From assembly GCF_000733925.1 (NCBI RefSeq), contig NZ_JPOO01000003.1, forward strand, positions 372,001 through 436,000: a stretch of 64,000 nt of DNA, read 5' to 3'. This document shows positions 1 to 9,266 of this stretch, piece by piece. Numbering within the stretch: position 1 is the stretch's first letter; the number at the start of each line of letters is the position of its first letter. The position numbers and the translations under genes were made by a program. A model generated the notes under the pieces. That model did not search any database, had not been told where the DNA came from, and saw nothing but the letters and a program-made list of their open reading frames with translations. Source of the DNA: Arenibacter algicola (GTDB lineage Bacteria; Bacteroidota; Bacteroidia; Flavobacteriales; Flavobacteriaceae).

Positions 1-2273
1 ATGCTACTGCCATCTATGGTTCTCGGGGAGCCAATGGGGTAATCCTGATCACCACTAAAAAAGGGAATCAAACGGGGACCAAAATAGAGGCCCAGGCGTA
101 TTCCGGAATGTCAACGGTCCCCAATAGAGTTAAAGTTTTGGATACCCAGGAATATTTGAAGGTCAGAAATTCAGCCTTCGAAAATGATGGCTTGGAACCT
201 ACACCTTTCAATGCATACGATTTGGTGGTATGGGACCAAAACCGCCAAACGGACTGGCAGGATGTCTTTTTTGGAGGGGTTTCACCGGTTACCGATCTTA
301 ATTTGTCCTTTTCCGGCGGAAATGCTTCTACCAACTATAGTCTGAGAGGATCCTATCATAACCAAGGTACTGTCTTCCCGGGCGATTTCAAATACAACAA
401 GGTTACCACAGCCCTTAATTTGAACCACTTGTCCGAAAATCAAAAACTGGGCATCAATCTATCCGTTAATTATGGTGTGGATACCAATGATTTGGTAGGT
501 AGTGTTAATTTGACCACTAGAGGGTTGAGTCTACCTCCCAATGCCCCACCTATTTTTAACCAAGATGGCAGTCTTCATTGGGAAGAATGGAGCGATGTTG
601 GACAGAACAACCCCTTGATGGGCTTTCACAATTCAAGCGAAACATTGTCCAATCACCTGGTGGGCAATATGGGCATCACCTATCAGCTTGCAAAAGGCCT
701 CAGTCTTAAGGCCAATTTAGGATACACTGACTTTGAAAGTAGGGAAGTGGTAAAATACCCCAAAAGATCCTATAACCCTGCCTGGAGTTTTATTGAACAC
801 CAATCCGAGCACCTTCAGTTCAATAGAAAATCTTGGATCATAGAACCTCAATTAATATATGGCAACAACTTTTTGGGTGGCAAAATCGACATCTTGTTGG
901 GTACCACCTTTCAGCAAAGTACCAACAATATGTTATCCATAAATGCAACGGATTATGTATCCGAAAGCCAAATAGGCAATCTCAGGGCCGCCAGTGCGGT
1001 TACTGTTAGGGCCAATGAAAATATAGACTATAGATACAATGCAATCTTTGCTCGCCTGGGACTTAACTGGAACCAAAAATATTACCTGAATTTCACTGGA
1101 AGAAGGGATGGTTCCTCCCGATTTGGTCCCGGCAAGCGTTTTGCCAATTTTGGTGCCATAGGAGGGGCATGGATATTTACCGATTACAATTCACAAAAGG
1201 GAAAGGCCTCATTTTTGAGTTTTGGGAAACTACGGGGAAGTTACGGTATTACAGGAAATGACCAAATAGGGGACTACGGATATCTGGACACTTACGAACC
1301 CACACCGGGTCCTGGAGGTCTTTATCCTACCCAATTGGCGAATACCGATTATTCTTGGGAAGAGAACAAGAAATTGGAAGCGGCCCTTGATCTTGGATTT
1401 CTAAGGGATAGGATCAATTTAGCAATTAATTGGTACCGCAACAGGTCCTCCAACCAATTGGTAGGATATCCTTTGCCTGCAATGACGGGCTTTAATTCCG
1501 TACAGGCCAACCTGCCGGCCACAGTCCAGAACACCGGATGGGAGGTAGGACTTACCACTTTGAACATAAAGAACAAGGCAATACGTTGGCAGACTTCTCT
1601 AAATATAAGTTTCCCCGAGAACAAACTTTTAAGCTATCCCGATATTGAACAATCCTCTCACGCAAATACGTATAGGGTAGGCCAGCCGTTGAACATTGCA
1701 CTATTGTACCAATACGATGGTCTGGATCCACAAACCGGATTTTATAAGATGGCAGATATTAATGGGGACAATAGGTTGGATTATAAAGACCGTGTTGTTA
1801 TAAAGGATTTGGGGCGACAATATTTTGGAGGTATAAACAACAGTTTGAGCTTCAAAAATTTTTACCTTAATTTCTTATGGGAATTTGTTAAGCAGGAAGG
1901 AAGCCTTCATATGTTCAATGCAGGAAACCTAAGTATGCAGCGGCAGGAGGTGGTGGAGGCCTTGGAAGAAGGAAGCAAATTTCAAAAAGTTTCCCGATCC
2001 ATACAGGCGTTGATTGCCTATTCCAATGCTCAGAATTCCTCCTTTCCCTATACGGACGCCTCCTTTATTCGCTTAAAGACCCTTTCCGTTGGATATGATC
2101 TACCATCTAATATCATAAAAGAAGTTGGACTCAGTGCTTGCCAACTTTTTGTGAACGGACAGAACCTAATAACGATCAGCAATTATGGTGGTCTGGATCC
2201 TGAAATGCCAATTGGCGGAACACAGTTTTCCGCACTGCGCACGATCACCTGTGGAATAAAACTGAATTTCTAA
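1..2273 (+). CDS. SusC/RagA TonB-dependent outer-membrane transporter, 5' end outside window
   Basis: Outer-membrane beta-barrel that imports oligomeric nutrients with a SusD lid, powered by TonB. The open frame runs from the first bases (codons from position 3) and reads ATAIYGSRGANGV, the signature at the end of the SusC plug domain, so the ATG at 108 is internal and the true start lies upstream. About 757 codons are visible: the end of the plug and essentially the whole barrel, ending in the aromatic-terminated strand GIKLNF typical of outer-membrane barrels. Barrel motifs such as NFTGRRDGSSRFGPG and LRGSYGITGNDQIG are typical of SusC. The SusD partner begins 10 bp downstream. Followed by an M16 peptidase, which favours peptide rather than glycan uptake (inference). 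Signal peptide and carboxypeptidase-like domain are not visible. Confidence 0.95.
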   Translation, partial: ATAIYGSRGANGVILITTKKGNQTGTKIEAQAYSGMSTVPNRVKVLDTQEYLKVRNSAFENDGLEPTPFNAYDLVVWDQNRQTDWQDVFFGGVSPVTDLNLSFSGGNASTNYSLRGSYHNQGTVFPGDFKYNKVTTALNLNHLSENQKLGINLSVNYGVDTNDLVGSVNLTTRGLSLPPNAPPIFNQDGSLHWEEWSDVGQNNPLMGFHNSSETLSNHLVGNMGITYQLAKGLSLKANLGYTDFESREVVKYPKRSYNPAWSFIEHQSEHLQFNRKSWIIEPQLIYGNNFLGGKIDILLGTTFQQSTNNMLSINATDYVSESQIGNLRAASAVTVRANENIDYRYNAIFARLGLNWNQKYYLNFTGRRDGSSRFGPGKRFANFGAIGGAWIFTDYNSQKGKASFLSFGKLRGSYGITGNDQIGDYGYLDTYEPTPGPGGLYPTQLANTDYSWEENKKLEAALDLGFLRDRINLAINWYRNRSSNQLVGYPLPAMTGFNSVQANLPATVQNTGWEVGLTTLNIKNKAIRWQTSLNISFPENKLLSYPDIEQSSHANTYRVGQPLNIALLYQYDGLDPQTGFYKMADINGDNRLDYKDRVVIKDLGRQYFGGINNSLSFKNFYLNFLWEFVKQEGSLHMFNAGNLSMQRQEVVEALEEGSKFQKVSRSIQALIAYSNAQNSSFPYTDASFIRLKTLSVGYDLPSNIIKEVGLSACQLFVNGQNLITISNYGGLDPEMPIGGTQFSALRTITCGIKLNF

Positions 2274-2283
2274 AATAAACCCT

Positions 2284-3687
2284 ATGAAAACACAAGTATA
2301 TATCAAGCAATTCATGGTGATCATTTTCTTTTGCCATTTTGCCTCCTGTGAAGAATTCGTTGAACTGGAGTCTCCTGACCTAAAAATAGTCAGCGAGGTA
2401 GTTTTTAACAACGATGCAACGGCCATAAGCGCTATGAAGGGCGTTTATAATGAGCTGGTCCGTGCCTCTTTTAGCGGTGGATGGCAAAATAGTGTTACGG
2501 CCTTGGCAAGTTTGTCCGCAGATGAATGTAGCGGTTTAAGTACGACCAATTTAACCTATACAGAGTTTGAAGAGAATGAAATAATGCCATCCAACACAAG
2601 AAACCTGGAGGTTTGGTCCAGTGCCTACAATATTATTTATATGACCAACTCACTGTTGGAAGGCTTGGAAAATTCCAAAGATCTGACCGAGGAAATCCGT
2701 TTACAGTTGGTAGGTGAGGCAAAGTTTGTCAGGGCCTTCTCCTATTTCTATTTGGTGAACCTTTATGGCCCTGTACCACTACTGTTATCCACAGAGTATC
2801 AAATAAATGCCCGAGCCTCCCAAAATACGGAAGAGGAGGTATATAGGCTGATGGTCAAGGATCTTCAAGAGGCCATAGGGGTTTTGGGAGACGAATACGA
2901 AGAGGGGGAAAGAACATATATAAATCGTTTTGCCGCTATGGCCCTAATGTCCAGGATAAACCTATATCAACAAAATTGGGCAGAGGCCGAAAATTGGAGC
3001 AGTCAGGTAATTGCTGAAACTGCTAGGTATGAAATATTGGAGAATTTGGATGAGGTCTTCCTGGCCAATAGCAAGGAAGCAATTTGGCAATTGTCCCCTG
3101 TGGGCAACGGGGATTCTTCAACACAGACGAATGAAGGGTCTATATTTATAATCCACCCAACATCTCCTTCGGCATCATTATTAAAACTGAACGATGATTT
3201 GGTGGGGTCATTTGAATCCCAGGACAAACGACTGACCCACTGGATAAACTTACATGAAGGGATCAATGCATACTATCCTTATAAATACAAGGATAGAAAC
3301 AGCACCAACAATCTAACGGAATATTCTATGGTGTTTCGGTTGGCCGAACAATATTTAATAAGGGCGGAGGCCAGGGCAATGATGGACAATCTGCCCGGTG
3401 CAATCGCCGATCTCAACACCATACTAAATCGTGCAAACATTGCGACCATTTTAGAAACGGATCCATCCTTAAATAAAGAGACTCTTTTGCAATTGATAAT
3501 AAGCGAGCGAAGAAATGAACTGTTTACGGAATGGGGGCATCGTTGGTTGGATCTGAAACGGACCGGAATGGCATCTCAAGTATTATCTCCCAGAAAGCCA
3601 TTGTGGCAGGAGCCGGATATGTTGTATCCCATTCCTGAACAGGAACGTTTAAAAAATGCTAACCTTGGGCAGAACCCTGGCTATTAA
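2284..3687 (+). CDS. SusD/RagB family nutrient-binding outer-membrane lipoprotein
   Basis: Surface lipoprotein that caps the SusC barrel and binds the incoming substrate. 467 aa. The hydrophobic N-terminus ends in a lipobox-like FASC with Cys22 as the likely lipidated residue. The middle holds TPR-like helices with the SusD motif KFVRAFSYFYLVNLYGPVPL (residues about 148-167), and the C-terminus has ERRNELFTEWGHRWLDLKR and ends NLGQNPGY, the usual SusD ending. Slightly short for the family (about 480-600 aa). It follows the SusC gene by 10 bp and precedes the M16 peptidase by 11 bp, so the three are probably one transcript. Substrate cannot be read from sequence; RagB-like peptide binding is suggested only by the peptidase neighbour. 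Confidence 0.95.
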   Translation: MKTQVYIKQFMVIIFFCHFASCEEFVELESPDLKIVSEVVFNNDATAISAMKGVYNELVRASFSGGWQNSVTALASLSADECSGLSTTNLTYTEFEENEIMPSNTRNLEVWSSAYNIIYMTNSLLEGLENSKDLTEEIRLQLVGEAKFVRAFSYFYLVNLYGPVPLLLSTEYQINARASQNTEEEVYRLMVKDLQEAIGVLGDEYEEGERTYINRFAAMALMSRINLYQQNWAEAENWSSQVIAETARYEILENLDEVFLANSKEAIWQLSPVGNGDSSTQTNEGSIFIIHPTSPSASLLKLNDDLVGSFESQDKRLTHWINLHEGINAYYPYKYKDRNSTNNLTEYSMVFRLAEQYLIRAEARAMMDNLPGAIADLNTILNRANIATILETDPSLNKETLLQLIISERRNELFTEWGHRWLDLKRTGMASQVLSPRKPLWQEPDMLYPIPEQERLKNANLGQNPGY

Positions 3688-3698
3688 AAGTTTGCAAA

Positions 3699-6593
3699 AT
3701 GATGAACGTAAAATTAAAGTTCGTTTTTCTCCTTACAATGGTTCTTCACTCCTTGAGTACCGCCAAGGCGCAATCCTACATACCAAATAAAATTGATGAT
3801 TCGTCTATAGATAATAGCATTAGGCAGGGTAAATTACCCAATGGATTCACATACTATATAAAATCCTTGGAAGAACCCCAGGCCAAGACCTATTTACGGT
3901 TTTACGTCAAGGCCGGTTATGAATGTGAGGATGGTGATCAGTTGCACCTATCCCATTTCCTGGAACACATGGCTTTTAAAGGGAGTGAGCATTTTCCTTT
4001 GGGTATTGCCAACGAAACCAAACTTTTGAAGGAAATAGGAATGGATGCCATAGGCCGTGACTTTTATGCAAATGCCGGGGATAAATCTGTGAACTATGTA
4101 TTCAATGCCAATCCAGCCAACAAAAAATCATTGGAGACGGGATTGTTATGGTTCAGGGATATCGCTACTGGTCTAAAGTTGGATGGGAAGGATATAGATT
4201 CGGAAAGAGGTGCACTGAAGCAGGAAATTATTATCCGGGCCGAACCTAACTTAAATGAAGTTTTTGCAAAATCAGCACTATATGCCAAGTTATTTCCTTG
4301 TAAAAGAGATGAAAGCAACTATTTTGAGCACATGGCAACGTTTCCCCCAGAGGCCCTTAGGCGTTTTTACATGGATTGGTATAGACCTGATTTAATGGCT
4401 GTTTGTGTAATAGGCAATATAGAGAACGTGGTTGGCCTTGAAGAATTGATAAGGGAAGTGTTTGTAGATATTAGGCCTTCCAATAATCCCAGAAAGTCTC
4501 CCAACTGCGATTCCCTTTATCTTAACAGTCCTCCCCAGTTTGCTGTAGTGGGGTTAGAGCCGGATTCTATTGATGCAGAAACTAAGGAAAAAACGGAATT
4601 CCAATTGTTTTACCGGGATAGACCGGATGGGTCAAGCACAACCAAATTTGAAGAAACTACGAAGAAATTATTGTGGAAATCGATCGTTGGAATTATGAAT
4701 AGTCGATTTGAAGACTTGAACAATAATTACAATAATGGCTTAAGAGCATTGGCTTGGGACCCAAAAGAATATAAAAGTGTACCCTCCACTTGCATGGTAA
4801 ATATCATTACAGAAAATGGAAAGGAAAGGGAAGCCATATCGAGTACCATGGAAATCGTTGGCCAGTTTCAAAAATTTGGTGCCACTAGTTTGGAATGGGA
4901 AAGGGAGAAGGCCAGGCAACTTAAAAAGTTGTCCGTTGAACCCCCTTACTTGGCGAATTATTGGATCAAGGAAATTTGGGATCACTATACATTGCAAGAG
5001 CCCTTACCTTCCAATAAACTTTCTTCTGCGGAACAGTGGCTTAGTAAACTGTCTTTAGATGATTTTAACGATCAGGCAGCAAAACTTTTTTATGGAATGC
5101 CACAGGATATTGGGATAATAGCCCCTATGGGCAACAAAATGTTGTCCTGCCCAGAAGAAGATGTGCGTTCATGGATCAATAAGGCAATCAAAACTCCTAA
5201 GGGACCATATATCCCACCAGCGATTCCATCAAAATTGATCAATAACAACAAGATTGCCGAACTAAGGGAAAAAGGATATACGTTTAAAGGTAAAACAGAA
5301 TCCGGAGCCTCTGAGTTCATATTGGACAACGGGGTAAGGGTAGTACTACTGCCCAATGCCCCATCCTCCGATGTAAAGGAAGATAAGGTTAAGCTGCATG
5401 GGTTCAGTGCCGTTGGAGCATCCTGTTTGCCGGAAGAGGAATACTATTCCGCTATTAGTGCACCCAGGATTGTCTTAAACGCCGGGGTAGGTAAATTTGA
5501 TAAATTTGAAATAAATAGATTTCTTGCCGATAAGGGAGTACAAGGGGTTGCACCTTATGTGAAAGCACAGGAATCAGGCATTAGAGGAGAAACAATAGTC
5601 GATGGCCTGGAAAGTTTGTTGCAAATGGTATACCTATATTACACACGGACCCGAAAAGATAAGGATGCCAATCTAGACTGGATGAAAATGGTGAATTCAT
5701 CGTATTCCGACCCCACGTATAACTTGGCATATACCGATTTTAATAACTATATACAGGAATTTATTGCCGGTTGGCCAACAGCTTTGGTGGATGGAACACA
5801 TTATTTTAATGGCACTAGGAATACGAACTTTAAAAAGGCATATAAGAACTACCAAGAGCTCTTTGGAAATGCCAGGGATTTTACTTTTTTGATAAGTGGA
5901 AGTTTTGACCAAGATAAAATACTTCCATTACTACAAAAATACTTGGGAAATCTTCCGAATACATCCGAACCTAAGCTATGTAATTTCAAATCATCTGCCC
6001 AGGACCATCTGCCCAAAGGGCCGATAGTTAAGAAATTTCCGATCCCTACTGAATATAGTAGAAACAATATCCTATATAGCATGATGTTCATTAAGGCCAG
6101 AGGGGCCAATGTAAATTGGAGGAAACAGATCAAAACTGAATTGTTGGGAGCATTTGTTTGGGAGTTAGCCTGGGCCTTGCGCTTTGAGAAAGGTTACTCT
6201 ATTTATCATATAGAAGGCTATGGCCAATACAACAAAGAAATGTCCCGTTATGAAGTCGGTATAAAAGTGGATTGTGAACCTGAGGAATGGAAAAAAGTAC
6301 AAAAAGAATGTCGACAAATTTTTTCGGACATAAAGAAGGGCAATGTACAGGAAGAGCTATTTGATCGTGTGTATAAGCGTTTGTCCGCAAAATATGACGC
6401 CAACAAATCGGGAAATCCGGAACAAAGGTGGTCAAAAACCTTTGAACATTACCGCTACAATATGCCTTGGACGGATCCACAAGACATGGAAACCTATATG
6501 AAATCTATTAGTTTCACGGATATTGTAGAATTTTCGCTTGCATTTTTCGATGAGCTTGATCAATATGAATTTATTATGGGTGAGGACTTATAG
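3699..6593 (+). CDS. Secreted M16 (pitrilysin/insulinase) family zinc peptidase
   Basis: Two-lobed metallopeptidase that degrades peptides inside a closed chamber. 964 aa with an N-terminal signal peptide ending near TAKAQ (residues 21-25). The inverted zinc motif HFLEH is at residues 86-90 (H86, E89, H90), followed by E169 and E176 in SERGALKQE, the expected third ligand region. The second M16 half (about 540-960) lacks HxxEH, as expected for the inactive lobe. It starts 11 bp after susD and is probably co-transcribed; ATG at 3702 is an equally good start. SusCD operons with M16 peptidases recur in Flavobacteriaceae, where the peptidase presumably trims imported peptides in the periplasm (inference). 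Confidence 0.93.
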   Translation: MMNVKLKFVFLLTMVLHSLSTAKAQSYIPNKIDDSSIDNSIRQGKLPNGFTYYIKSLEEPQAKTYLRFYVKAGYECEDGDQLHLSHFLEHMAFKGSEHFPLGIANETKLLKEIGMDAIGRDFYANAGDKSVNYVFNANPANKKSLETGLLWFRDIATGLKLDGKDIDSERGALKQEIIIRAEPNLNEVFAKSALYAKLFPCKRDESNYFEHMATFPPEALRRFYMDWYRPDLMAVCVIGNIENVVGLEELIREVFVDIRPSNNPRKSPNCDSLYLNSPPQFAVVGLEPDSIDAETKEKTEFQLFYRDRPDGSSTTKFEETTKKLLWKSIVGIMNSRFEDLNNNYNNGLRALAWDPKEYKSVPSTCMVNIITENGKEREAISSTMEIVGQFQKFGATSLEWEREKARQLKKLSVEPPYLANYWIKEIWDHYTLQEPLPSNKLSSAEQWLSKLSLDDFNDQAAKLFYGMPQDIGIIAPMGNKMLSCPEEDVRSWINKAIKTPKGPYIPPAIPSKLINNNKIAELREKGYTFKGKTESGASEFILDNGVRVVLLPNAPSSDVKEDKVKLHGFSAVGASCLPEEEYYSAISAPRIVLNAGVGKFDKFEINRFLADKGVQGVAPYVKAQESGIRGETIVDGLESLLQMVYLYYTRTRKDKDANLDWMKMVNSSYSDPTYNLAYTDFNNYIQEFIAGWPTALVDGTHYFNGTRNTNFKKAYKNYQELFGNARDFTFLISGSFDQDKILPLLQKYLGNLPNTSEPKLCNFKSSAQDHLPKGPIVKKFPIPTEYSRNNILYSMMFIKARGANVNWRKQIKTELLGAFVWELAWALRFEKGYSIYHIEGYGQYNKEMSRYEVGIKVDCEPEEWKKVQKECRQIFSDIKKGNVQEELFDRVYKRLSAKYDANKSGNPEQRWSKTFEHYRYNMPWTDPQDMETYMKSISFTDIVEFSLAFFDELDQYEFIMGEDL

Positions 6594-6619
6594 TTACACT
6601 ATATACTATTAAAACCAAA

Positions 6620-6649
6620 AGCACACAGTGGAAAAATCCACTGTGTGCT
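6620..6649 (-). terminator. Hairpin terminator downstream of the DUF6520 gene
   Basis: Perfect 13-bp stem (AGCACACAGTGGA paired with its complement) with an AAAA loop. On the minus strand it is followed by TTTTGGTTTT, so it suits the minus-strand gene ending at 6671. It lies between convergent genes and may also stop the plus-strand susCD-peptidase transcript, though no T-run follows on that strand. Confidence 0.75.
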
Positions 6650-6670
6650 AATGTTGACTCCATTCCCTAC

Positions 6671-6937
6671 CTAGGGCAGAATAATAAGTGTACCGTTACC
6701 CTTCTTTTGAGTAGATAGATTCTGCTCATCATAGACTTCAAAAGGACCATCTCCACCAACTGTTGCTTCACAAGGTTGTGTTCCTGTACCACAGTCCACC
6801 TCGGTAATGGCTTCCCATTGACCATTCCTTAGAATGTAATCGTTATTGGCCTCGTCATCCAAAATGGTGAACGCAAAAGACAATCCAATGGCAAAAACAA
6901 ATGCCAACATCGGTAAAATTATTTTCAACTTTTTCAT
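6671..6937 (-). CDS. DUF6520-like small exported protein
   Basis: 88 aa protein of unknown function. The start MKKLKIILPMLAFVFAIGL is an export signal and is the conserved part of the Flavobacteriaceae DUF6520 family; cleavage would fall around residues 22-26. The mature part is short, acidic, and has two cysteines in CGTGTQPC followed by ATVGGDG. The next gene upstream on the same strand (7063-7527) is a MauE-like redox membrane protein, a frequent neighbour of this family as I recall it. The two Cys may form a disulfide handled by that partner (inference). Ends just before a strong hairpin at 6620-6649. Confidence 0.75.
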   Translation of the reverse strand: MKKLKIILPMLAFVFAIGLSFAFTILDDEANNDYILRNGQWEAITEVDCGTGTQPCEATVGGDGPFEVYDEQNLSTQKKGNGTLIILP

Positions 6938-7062
6938 GATAATATAATTTTAATTAATAATAAGTGCCTACTCTTTTCTACAGGTTTTCGGTCTTTCTCC
7001 TGCTTTTGTTGCAACAAAATATCTTCATTATTTCACTTTTAATGTTTAGATCCTATGGCCAT

Positions 7063-7527
7063 TTAAGGGCCTTGGTGGATCTTGTTCCATGTATTATTTT
7101 TATGTTTGGGGGAGAGCAATATGGCCAGTAAGGCCAATAGGAGCAATATCAGATTGAGCAACAAATGCTGTTCCCAGGACAAGAGGGAGATAATGCCCCC
7201 ACAGGAACAAGGTTTATAGGGGGCAAAAAATAGAATGGCCACGGTGTAGCCGGTAAATAGGAGCATCAGGACTGCTGCTCCGTAAAGACCTCTCAATCTG
7301 GTTTTTTTCAAAATCAATAACAGGGCAACGGCCAGTTCCGACAACGGTACGGCCCAAGAGGCGAGGGAAGCTATGGCCTTGCCCCGAAGTACGGGGGAGT
7401 TCCTGATGTTGTCATAGAATAGATGCCCTTCCAGGAGTTTGGTAAGTCCGGCATAAGCAAATAGGATAATGAATAACAAACTGGTGACCTCGACAATTAT
7501 CTCCCTTTGCTTTTGATACCATTTCAT
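7063..7527 (-). CDS. MauE/DoxX-like redox-associated membrane protein
   Basis: 154 aa, four predicted membrane segments: about 11-30 (SLLFIILFAYAGLTKLLEG), 53-72, 80-102 and 118-140. MauE-family proteins are inner-membrane proteins linked to periplasmic disulfide formation, best known from methylamine dehydrogenase maturation. The YKPCSCGG motif between helices 3 and 4 supplies the vicinal CxC expected for thiol chemistry. It precedes the DUF6520 gene by 125 bp on the same strand. The family call rests on topology, the AGLTKL helix-1 motif and the CSCGG motif. No methylamine dehydrogenase genes are visible, so a role in folding the adjacent Cys-containing small protein is only inferred. Confidence 0.75.
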   Translation of the reverse strand: MKWYQKQREIIVEVTSLLFIILFAYAGLTKLLEGHLFYDNIRNSPVLRGKAIASLASWAVPLSELAVALLLILKKTRLRGLYGAAVLMLLFTGYTVAILFFAPYKPCSCGGIISLLSWEQHLLLNLILLLLALLAILLSPKHKNNTWNKIHQGP

Positions 7528-7634
7528 ATTATTTGTATCGTTTTGATATTGAATGGTATAAAATTAAGTTGGTTGAATTATCTCTCTGGGATAATAACTG
7601 TTCTGAAAAGGATTAGTTGAAATATTTATTGCGG

Positions 7635-8588
7635 TCAGGAGTTGAGCCTTAGGTCTCTAGGCGTGTACCCATACCTTGCTTTAAATTCCCTTGAAAAATG
7701 GGTAGCATTCTTAAATCCATTTTGCCGTGCAATGCGTTTAAAAGGTTCATTGGAACTTTTAACCAAAACATGTGCATTTCTAAGTCGCTCATTTTTTAGA
7801 AACTGAAACACCGTCATACCAAACAACTCCTTGAAGCCCTTCTTTAGTTTATATTCATTGGTGCCAAATTCATGGGCCAACTCCTGAAGGGATGGGGCAT
7901 TTTTATCTAGATTGTTTTTGAGATAGGTTCCTATGGCCCTAAAGGTTTCCAAATCGGATACGTTTAAGAATGACTTTTCAACCAAAGAATGTTTGGCTCT
8001 AGGAAGTCGTATCTGTTTTAATATTCTGGATTGTAATTTTCTTTCGTAAAGTTTGGTGTTTTTTATAATATCCGCTGACAATAGCATATACCTGGCTTTA
8101 GGATATTTCTCTTCGGGGAGCTCAACTATCTTACAATATGCTGGAAGCTGCAAATTCATTTTAGTCTTAAATACAAGCCTCAGATTACTATCAAAATCAT
8201 GGTCCGAGCTTAGCGATTTTGTATAATCGACCCATTTTATGACCGATTCTTTTTCAAGTAGATTCACCAAGGGTAGATCAAGTAGCTCTTTGCTTTCCCA
8301 ATGTAATAATTGGGTGACATCTTTATTTGCATAGCTTATATTGAAGTTCTTGTCCAAGAAAAAAATCATTTGCACCAAATGCATATACGAGTCGTGCATA
8401 TTAACATACCCCTGATGTAAAAAGGAATCCTTTATTTCTTCAGCAACAATATTCACTATGGCGGTAAGTGCCTCCATCTCGTCCCGCTTATCCGTTCTTT
8501 CCAACCGATAGGAAAAGTTACCCCTTGATATTTCGATCAAGAGTTGAAATACTTTATTAAGCCTGCCATTGTACGTTACATTTTCCAT
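7635..8588 (-). CDS. HAMP-PAS-AraC family transcriptional regulator
   Basis: 317 aa DNA-binding regulator. Residues about 10-55 (ISRGNFSYRLERTDKRDEME) resemble a HAMP linker but no membrane segment precedes it; residues about 65-175 look like a PAS sensor domain (FFLDKNFNISYANKDVTQLL). The C-terminal 100 residues are an AraC double helix-turn-helix ending in FKNATHFSREFKARYGYTP, the family signature. It is therefore probably a soluble sensor-regulator. Same strand as the MauE/DUF6520 pair downstream (108 bp away), with the STAS-like gene 8663-9040 upstream, so these four genes may form one regulatory neighbourhood. Effector unknown. Confidence 0.9.
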   Translation of the reverse strand: MENVTYNGRLNKVFQLLIEISRGNFSYRLERTDKRDEMEALTAIVNIVAEEIKDSFLHQGYVNMHDSYMHLVQMIFFLDKNFNISYANKDVTQLLHWESKELLDLPLVNLLEKESVIKWVDYTKSLSSDHDFDSNLRLVFKTKMNLQLPAYCKIVELPEEKYPKARYMLLSADIIKNTKLYERKLQSRILKQIRLPRAKHSLVEKSFLNVSDLETFRAIGTYLKNNLDKNAPSLQELAHEFGTNEYKLKKGFKELFGMTVFQFLKNERLRNAHVLVKSSNEPFKRIARQNGFKNATHFSREFKARYGYTPRDLRLNS

Positions 8589-8662
8589 AGATATTGGCTA
8601 TTTTACCTAATTGCACTTACTATTTACGGACACTCTATTCAGTTCAGATTTAGATGCTACAA

Positions 8663-9040
8663 TCATTCGATGAAGTCAGATAGGAATTGTAATCCTTCCA
8701 ACTCACTACTTACGACCTTAGTGGGAATAGGGGGCATATTGGCCAACATGTATAGATCGGTCAAAATTTGGGATAAGGGATTATCGGAAATAAAAGCTAC
8801 GGCTATTGTAAGCGACGAGCCTTCGTTAGCCAGAAATCTTCTGGCATCTTTATTAATGTCTATTATGCCTCGAATATCACAGAGTATAGGATATGCCCTG
8901 CCTTTTTGCAGTTTTAAACGATCCGACACTATTTCCATGGCACCGGCCAATTGAATCGCAATATTTTGCTTGTAAGTAAATCGGACTATTCCATTATCTA
9001 TACCATACTCAGCATATTCATTTTCGAAACTTTTTTTCAT
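8663..9040 (-). CDS. STAS/SpoIIAA-like protein (DUF7793-type)
   Basis: 125 aa if started at MKKSFENEY; the frame is open further to an ATG at 9085, but the extra 15 residues look non-conserved and GGAAAG sits just upstream of the ATG at 9040. The pattern YPILCDIRGIIDINKDARRF followed by VAFISDNPLSQILTDLYM fits small alpha/beta proteins found in Flavobacteriaceae that resemble SpoIIAA/STAS folds (DUF7793). Function is not established. It lies 74 bp upstream of the AraC-type regulator on the same strand, so it may take part in the same signalling module (inference). Confidence 0.65.
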   Translation of the reverse strand: MKKSFENEYAEYGIDNGIVRFTYKQNIAIQLAGAMEIVSDRLKLQKGRAYPILCDIRGIIDINKDARRFLANEGSSLTIAVAFISDNPLSQILTDLYMLANMPPIPTKVVSSELEGLQFLSDFIE

Positions 9041-9266
9041 GGTAACTTTCCAAAAATGCAACTCAAAGTAATAATTTTTATACAAATTTTGTAGGATTAT
9101 CGATAAAAAGCTTCAGAACTTATCTGTAAGGGATTATTAATGATCTATAAAGGATTTAATATAGTTCCCGGATAGCCTTAGCTAGGTTTATAACCTTGAT
9201 TTTATGTAGTTTATAGGTCTAAAATTGATTGTTCGATAAATGAATAACCCATAAACCAACTTGAAA

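Noticed and set aside
7063..7527. Methylamine utilization cluster
   Set aside because: The MauE-like protein is alone; no mauA/B/D genes are present.
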